From: Chlamydomonas sphaeroides
Taxonomy: Eukaryota > Chlorophyta > Chlorophyceae > Chlamydomonadales > Chlamydomonadaceae
Direction: 5' to 3'
Length of the DNA stretch: 12,429 bases
Assembly: GCA_001662425.1 (NCBI GenBank)
Contig: BDDC01001018.1
Location: forward strand, 22,069 to 34,497
The position numbers and the translations under genes are program-made. This document shows, piece by piece, positions 8,431-12,429 of this stretch. The notes beneath the pieces were generated by a model. The model made no database searches, had not been told where the DNA came from, and saw nothing but the letters and a program-made list of their open reading frames with translations. The first letter of the stretch is position 1. Each line of letters begins with the position of its first letter.

Positions 8431-8634
8431 ATGGACCCGGCCAACCTTGAGTCCGTCCCCAACGGCGCCCTGGTCGCCTGCACGAGCCGCATCCACTCCA
8501 GCGCACTGCTCAACCGGGCGCCGGGGGGCCACGTCGCGCGCTGGCTGGCGGCGGGGCTGCCGGACGATGGGCCCGCGCAGCAGGGTGCGGCGGAGAGCCG
8601 GGTGGCCTATGCCAAGCTCCGGGGGGGGGGGTAG
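8431..8634 (+). CDS. Uncertain short coding frame, or an exon of an unrecognised gene
   Basis: Not recognised. From ATG 8431 the frame reads MDPANLESVPNGALVACTSR and on for 67 codons. Its third positions are mostly G/C, as in the conserved genes here, while the opposite strand is less biased. The same frame is open upstream to a good acceptor (CTCCGGCAG, ending at 8379), so it could be an internal or last exon rather than a whole gene. It ends in an 11-G run directly before TAG, and GTAGGG at 8631 could also act as a splice donor leading toward the gene at 8939. No domain, signal peptide or membrane segment is visible. A TGTAA motif lies at 8908-8912. It may be spurious. Confidence 0.3.
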   Translation: MDPANLESVPNGALVACTSRIHSSALLNRAPGGHVARWLAAGLPDDGPAQQGAAESRVAYAKLRGGG

Positions 8635-8938
8635 GGCGGGAGTGACGGCGTGCTTGGAGGCCTGTTTTGAGCCCTGGTGTCACTTTAAAGTCACTTCTGA
8701 ACACACAGCAACGGTACCGACGAAGTTGCTCGTTGTGTCGCGGAGGACGTCGCGAAGGCCCGGGTGTGGGTCAAGCGCTGTGGGACTACTCGGCTGACAA
8801 AGCAGATCCCGCCAAAACGGTACGGGACGGTACCAGGCCGCGCAGGCCAAGGCGCACGTGTGCGAGGGTGCGCATTGGTGCCGAGCGCTGTGACTTGTCG
8901 CGTTGCTTGTAAGACTCGTTGCCCACAACCTGCTGCAA

Positions 8939-10234
8939 ATGCCTTTTGTGTCGCGAAGCCATTGTCAGCACGGCGCATCCTGTCTCCGCGACGCGGCTGC
9001 GCCCGAGGACACCGAAGCGCTGCTAGCAGCTCAACAGTTAGCTCTCGAGGACCAAGAGCAAGCAGTCGCTGCGAAAGAGGCGGAGCTCGCGCGCAGCCCC
9101 GAACCTCGCGCCGACGTGCTGTCGCATAGGTGGGCGTGCCTGCGCGAGGAGCGAGCCATGCTCGCGCAGAAGTGGGCCTGTCTCGCTGCCGACAAGCAGT
9201 CCAAAGCTGAGCGCGAGAGGCTCGTGGTGCAAGGTAAGCCCCGGCACGCCGGAGTGGGCACCGCACCAGAGCGCGCGCTCGCGCGCCCGGGCACGGCCAT
9301 GTTCCCCTGCCCACGCTCTGGCCCTCACGACTTCCTTCGTTATACGTTCGCAGCAGTCCCGAGCCAGCCGACGCAGCCTCAACTGACTGCCGCCCTCTGA
9401 CATGCGTGCACCTCGCAGCTGCCCTGATGGGCGCGCCCAGCCCCTGCGAGGCCTCGCGCTTGAGCTCCGTCACTACCGGTGACATGGCTGGTCCGCTGCT
9501 GGCGGCGGCGGGCGGGCCCTTCCCCGCAGGCGGCGGCGTGCCCCTGCAGTACACCTGGTGTGCGATCTGGTCGGTGCAGCAGGTACGGCGGCGTGTGGCG
9601 TGTGGCGCACAGGAGGCGGCGGGGGGAGGGGAGGAGGGGGCGGGGACAGGCGGGGGAAGGCGGGGACACAGGCAGGCAGGCATTGGGGCGCAGGAGGCAG
9701 GGGGAAAACGGGGGATGGAACAAATGCCGGAGGGGCATCGACATGGGGAAGGGCGCGCGGCAAGGTATTGGGGCGCAGGCATGTGACGGCGCTCGCTCAG
9801 GATGGGCCTGGAGGCATGCATGAGAGGCAGGGCCGCCGTGCTGGCAAGCACGATGGGTTGCCAGGAGGGTATATTGAGGAATGGAAGCAAGGTCAGGGAT
9901 CAGCGAGCAAGCGGAGGGAGAGGGGGGTTCACGGCAGGTTGTGCGCGGGCTGAACGCGGCATGCAAGGGGCCCACGCACAAGAAGGCAGGGATTTGGACA
10001 CAGGTCGGGTGTGGCACGGCCCAAGGTGGCAATGAGGGCAGCAGGGGAATCGAACGAACTGATTGAACCCTGCTGCGTGTGAATTGAGTCCTTGCTGACT
10101 GCTGACGCCTGCACTTGCGCCCGGCCCCGCCCCCTCCCTTGTCCTCGGCTCCCCCGCAGGTGCAGTGGGTATCGCTGGGTCAGCAGCAGCAGCAGGCGGA
10201 CTCGCCTTTTGCGTCGTGTTGCTTCCAGCGCTAG
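8939..10234 (+). CDS. Small coiled-coil protein of unknown function, proposed three exons
   Basis: Not recognised. Proposed exons are 8939-9233, 9419-9582 and 10160-10234 (177 aa), with GTAAGC and GTACGG donors, CAG acceptors and consistent phases (1 and 0). Exon 1 is rich in Glu, Ala, Gln and Leu with heptad-like spacing (LAAQQLALEDQEQAVAAKEA, later REERAMLAQKWACLAADKQS), predicting a coiled coil at about residues 30-95. Exon 2 encodes VPLQYTWCAIWSVQQ, and exon 3 VQWVSLGQQQQQADSPFASC to a TAG. Exon 1 uses more A/T-ending codons (GAA, CAA, TTA, GCT) than the neighbouring genes, which may mean a young gene, a domesticated element or simply low expression. The start could lie further upstream. 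Another acceptor at 9353 would give a shorter protein ending at 9400. A TGTAA motif 153 nt after the stop supports this as a transcription unit. Confidence 0.45.
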
Positions 10235-10310
10235 TTGTGCTGCTTGCTGGTCAATAGGCAAGTCGTAGTTGTGCTGCTTGCTGGTCAATAGGCAGGTCGT
10301 AGTTGTGCTG
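10232..10310. repeat. 34-bp tandem duplication starting at the stop codon
   Basis: The unit begins TAGTTGTGCTGCTTGCTGGT and is 34 bp long. Copies lie at 10232-10265 and 10266-10299 (one difference), with a partial third at 10300-10310. The first TAG is the stop of the proposed coiled-coil gene, so the repeat forms the start of its 3' UTR. Confidence 0.9.
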
Positions 10311-10386
10311 GCATGTATGCACCCTATATCAACAGCCAGCCTGCAAGCGTGTCACCCAAGGATCATTGCTGGGCGGGCTTGGTTTG

Positions 10387-10391
10387 TGTAA
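10387..10391 (+). terminator. TGTAA poly(A) signal of the coiled-coil gene
   Basis: TGTAA is the usual polyadenylation motif in many green algae. This copy is 153 nt after the TAG at 10232-10234, a normal distance. The short motif alone is weak evidence. Confidence 0.4.
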
Positions 10392-11249
10392 AAAGTGACT
10401 CCAGGTTGTGGGCGCGGTGGTGCGAGCACTTGACCCTGTACGGACTTGCATGGGCGGGATGGGCGGGTTTTCTGTGGCTGGGCCCTACCTTGGGGCCATG
10501 CATTGGCTTGCTTGCTTGCGGGGGTCGTATGAGCACACGTCGACACGTGTCTGCATCTGGCAGCCCCGCCGTGACCGCCATCAGCAGCAGGCATGACTGG
10601 CATGGATATGGTGTGCGGATTCGATTGTATGATGGCTGGCGTTCTGCATGTGGATTTGGGCTTTATGATAATTATGTGGTGGTGCGACCATGTGTCCATG
10701 TGTCACAGTGCACGGTGCATTGAACCAACGGCTGCAGGTGGTCGCAATCACACGCGAGTCCCCTCACATGAAGACTTCGCGCCCACTACATGTTGGCACA
10801 ACCGCGTTGCCCCTTTGCAGCGTCCCCATGCATACCCAAGCGTCGGCGAGCTTCAGCGGGGCATCCGCTACGCGCCCCCCAGCGCACAACGCGACCAACC
10901 CACGTCCCTGCGCCAACAGCACAGCAGTCGGCGCTAGCTACGCACGTCCGTGCCCCCCCGCCCCCTACCCGCCCCCCTACTCCCGCAAGCCCCTCCTCTG
11001 CGCTACACCGCACCTCCACTTCAGCGCTCTACCTCGCAGGCTCCAGCCGTAGACCTCGCGCCCGGTGCACGCTGCTGCGGGCATCCTGCTGCCGTACACC
11101 CTGCGCGCTACCCTCTTCCCCGCGCCCCTCACACTGTTGCCGCGCACCACGCACCCCCCGCACCCCGCATACCGCCTGCCTCCGCCACAAACCAAAGGCC
11201 CCGCCTAGACTCGCCCTCTCCCCACGCCCCCTCCGCCCCCGCCCCTCGG
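10392..11249. other. Convergent intergenic spacer
   Basis: The stretch lies between the plus-strand coiled-coil gene and the minus-strand exportin gene. 10392-10800 has moderate GC and no supported gene. 10940-11249 is strongly C-rich on the plus strand and includes the exportin 3' UTR. No TGTAA motif for the exportin gene (TTACA on the plus strand) was seen. Confidence 0.5.
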
Positions 11250-12049
11250 CTAGCTCGTGCTGCGGTACTCGTGTCGCAGCACCGTGAGGTTCTGTGTGAA
11301 GCGGTCCTTGTTCTTGGGGTCCAAGCTGGGCGTAACGTCCGCCATGAGCTTGGCCAGGCAGGAGGCCAGGTGCGGCTGCCGCGCGGGGGGCTGGCTGGCG
11401 ATGAGGCCGGACTAGGGACGGGTGGGAGGAGGCAGAAGGGGATGGCATCGGCTCGGCAACAGGGAGATCAAATGAGCGTCAGGCAGGGGAACAGACAGGA
11501 ACGTTGCAACCGGGCCAGTGGCACGGGCCCGTTGATCAGCACAACCAACCAGGGGGCCCAGGGTGCTTTGCATAGCTGGGTGGTACAGCGAGAGGCATTG
11601 GTATGGCGAAAAGGGCGACAAAGGGAGACGATGGCGGGATCAGGCGGCGCCGCTTCGGCACCGGCGTCAGCACGCGCAGTGCCCTGAGCAGCGCATGGGA
11701 AGGGACTCGCGTGGCGCGAGCTGAGGCGCAGCTGAGCCGCTGCCTTGCTGGGGCTGACCTTGATGTCGTTGTACAGCGGCCCGCTGATGAGCACCAGCGC
11801 GAGCATGGGCCGCGACAGCGACCACTGGTTGGAGCACTCCTCGAACAGCACGATCTCGAACAGCGACCGCAGCAGCTCGGGGAAGAGCGCGGGCTGGGAG
11901 GCGACCTGCGTGGGGGCACGCCAGCACGAGAGCAGGCGGGCAGCCGGCACTGGTGACTTGCAGAGGCGAAGCGCCGGACCACACCCAGCCCTGCCGCCCC
12001 TGCCACACACGCTCGCGGGGTGGTGCTCTGTCACCTTGCTACCAATCAA

Positions 12050-12082
<33 letters not shown>

Positions 12083-12346
12083 CGCGCGCTCAACCGCCAT
12101 GCGCTAGCCGCTCCCAGTCCCGGCCGGCCGCCCCTGCCCGGCCCCTGCCTCCTCACGTGCTGCGCCATCTGCTGCGCGCCCAGCGGCGGCGTGGCGGCTG
12201 CCCCCGGCCCGCCCGGGCCCCCCGTGAGGACCACAGAGGCGCCCTCGGGGTGGCCTGCCGCCGCCGAGGCCACGTGGCGCCAGTAGAAGGACGCCAGGTT
12301 GTCCACCGCCGAGGCGCAGGAGGAGGAGATGGACACGTCCAGGGAC
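11250..12346 (-). CDS. XPO7: Exportin-7-like nuclear transport receptor, C-terminal three exons
   Basis: Exportin-7 (RanBP16) is an importin-beta family, HEAT/ARM-repeat receptor that moves cargo through nuclear pores with Ran-GTP. The window holds its C-terminus. Minus-strand exons are 12346-12157, 11905-11759 and 11411-11250. The upstream acceptor at 12347 is preceded by at least 83 bp of intron running off the right edge. Exon 12346 starts with the last base of a split codon; the other junctions are phase 0. Conserved blocks: SLDVSISSSCASAVDNLASF; FPELLRSLFEIVLFEECSNQ followed by WSLSRPMLALVLI; LAKLMADVTPSLDPKNKDRF followed by TQNLTVLRHEYRSTS and TAG. These follow the order and spacing of the exportin-7 C-terminus, especially plant homologues ending in FTQNLTxFRHEF. 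An insertion of about 35 residues rich in Gly, Pro and Ala separates the first two blocks. Introns are 251 and 347 bp; the donor of the second is GTCAGC, weak but GT. The gene is convergent with the coiled-coil gene. Confidence 0.93.
12051..12089. repeat. (CA)13 microsatellite followed by (CG)n, in an exportin intron
   Basis: (CA)13 spans 12051-12076 and passes through TACA into CGCGCGCGC. It lies in the intron between exons 12346-12157 and 11905-11759. Alternating purine-pyrimidine DNA of this kind can form Z-DNA. Confidence 0.9.
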
Positions 12347-12429
12347 CTGCGGCCCAGGAGGGACCCAGGAGGGCGGCAGGGCAGAGGGTGAGGGCCGGGG
12401 GCGTACAGGCACCCCTGCCTCCCCGCCCC

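Noticed and set aside
8691..9890. 399-codon minus-strand open frame
   Set aside because: It has no recognisable domain, a Cys/Arg/Pro-rich composition, and overlaps the plus-strand coiled-coil exons that have splice support.
10036..10060. GTTCGATTCCCC on the minus strand, like a tRNA B box
   Set aside because: The flanking bases cannot form the 5-bp T stem, and no other tRNA arms are found.

Overview
This is a nuclear genome window from a GC-rich, intron-rich eukaryote, most likely a green alga (Chlorophyta). The evidence is high-GC coding sequence with strong G/C third positions, many short GT-AG introns (about 110 to 580 bp) ending in C-rich tracts plus CAG, Ala/Gly/Pro low-complexity insertions in conserved proteins, a TGTAA-type poly(A) motif, and a plant-type gene set. 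There are no prokaryotic operons, CRISPR arrays or intact mobile elements. Almost all long uninterrupted reading frames are GC-driven shadows; the real genes were rebuilt by matching conserved protein blocks to splice sites whose phases agree.

Layout. (1) 1-1506, minus strand: the 5' part of a type B histone acetyltransferase gene (HAT1), three exons, running off the left edge before the catalytic core. (2) 1507-1859: a short divergent promoter. (3) 1860-6443, plus strand: a complete 12-exon gene for a SET-domain lysine methyltransferase of the Rubisco-LSMT/SETD type, with a Rubis-subs-bind-like C-terminal domain, an N-terminus that looks plastid-directed, and one probable GC-AG intron. (4) 6444-7287: spacer with simple repeats and a cluster of ATGCCGTAC repeats. 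(5) 7288-7450, plus strand: a U1 snRNA gene with the 5' splice-site-recognition end, U1A-type stem-loop II, Sm site and 3' stem-loop. (6) 7451-8938: mostly non-coding, with one uncertain short reading frame ending at 8634. (7) 8939-10234, plus strand: a proposed three-exon gene for a small coiled-coil protein of unknown function, followed by a 34-bp tandem duplication and a TGTAA motif. (8) 10235-11249: spacer. (9) 11250-12346, minus strand: the last three exons of an exportin-7-like (importin-beta family) gene that enters from the right edge.

The genes do not form a pathway. HAT1 and the SET methyltransferase are divergently transcribed from one short shared upstream region, so coordinated expression is possible. 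The coiled-coil gene and the exportin gene converge. The clearest unannotated-type element is the U1 snRNA, whose stem-loop I loop lacks the usual U1-70K motif.
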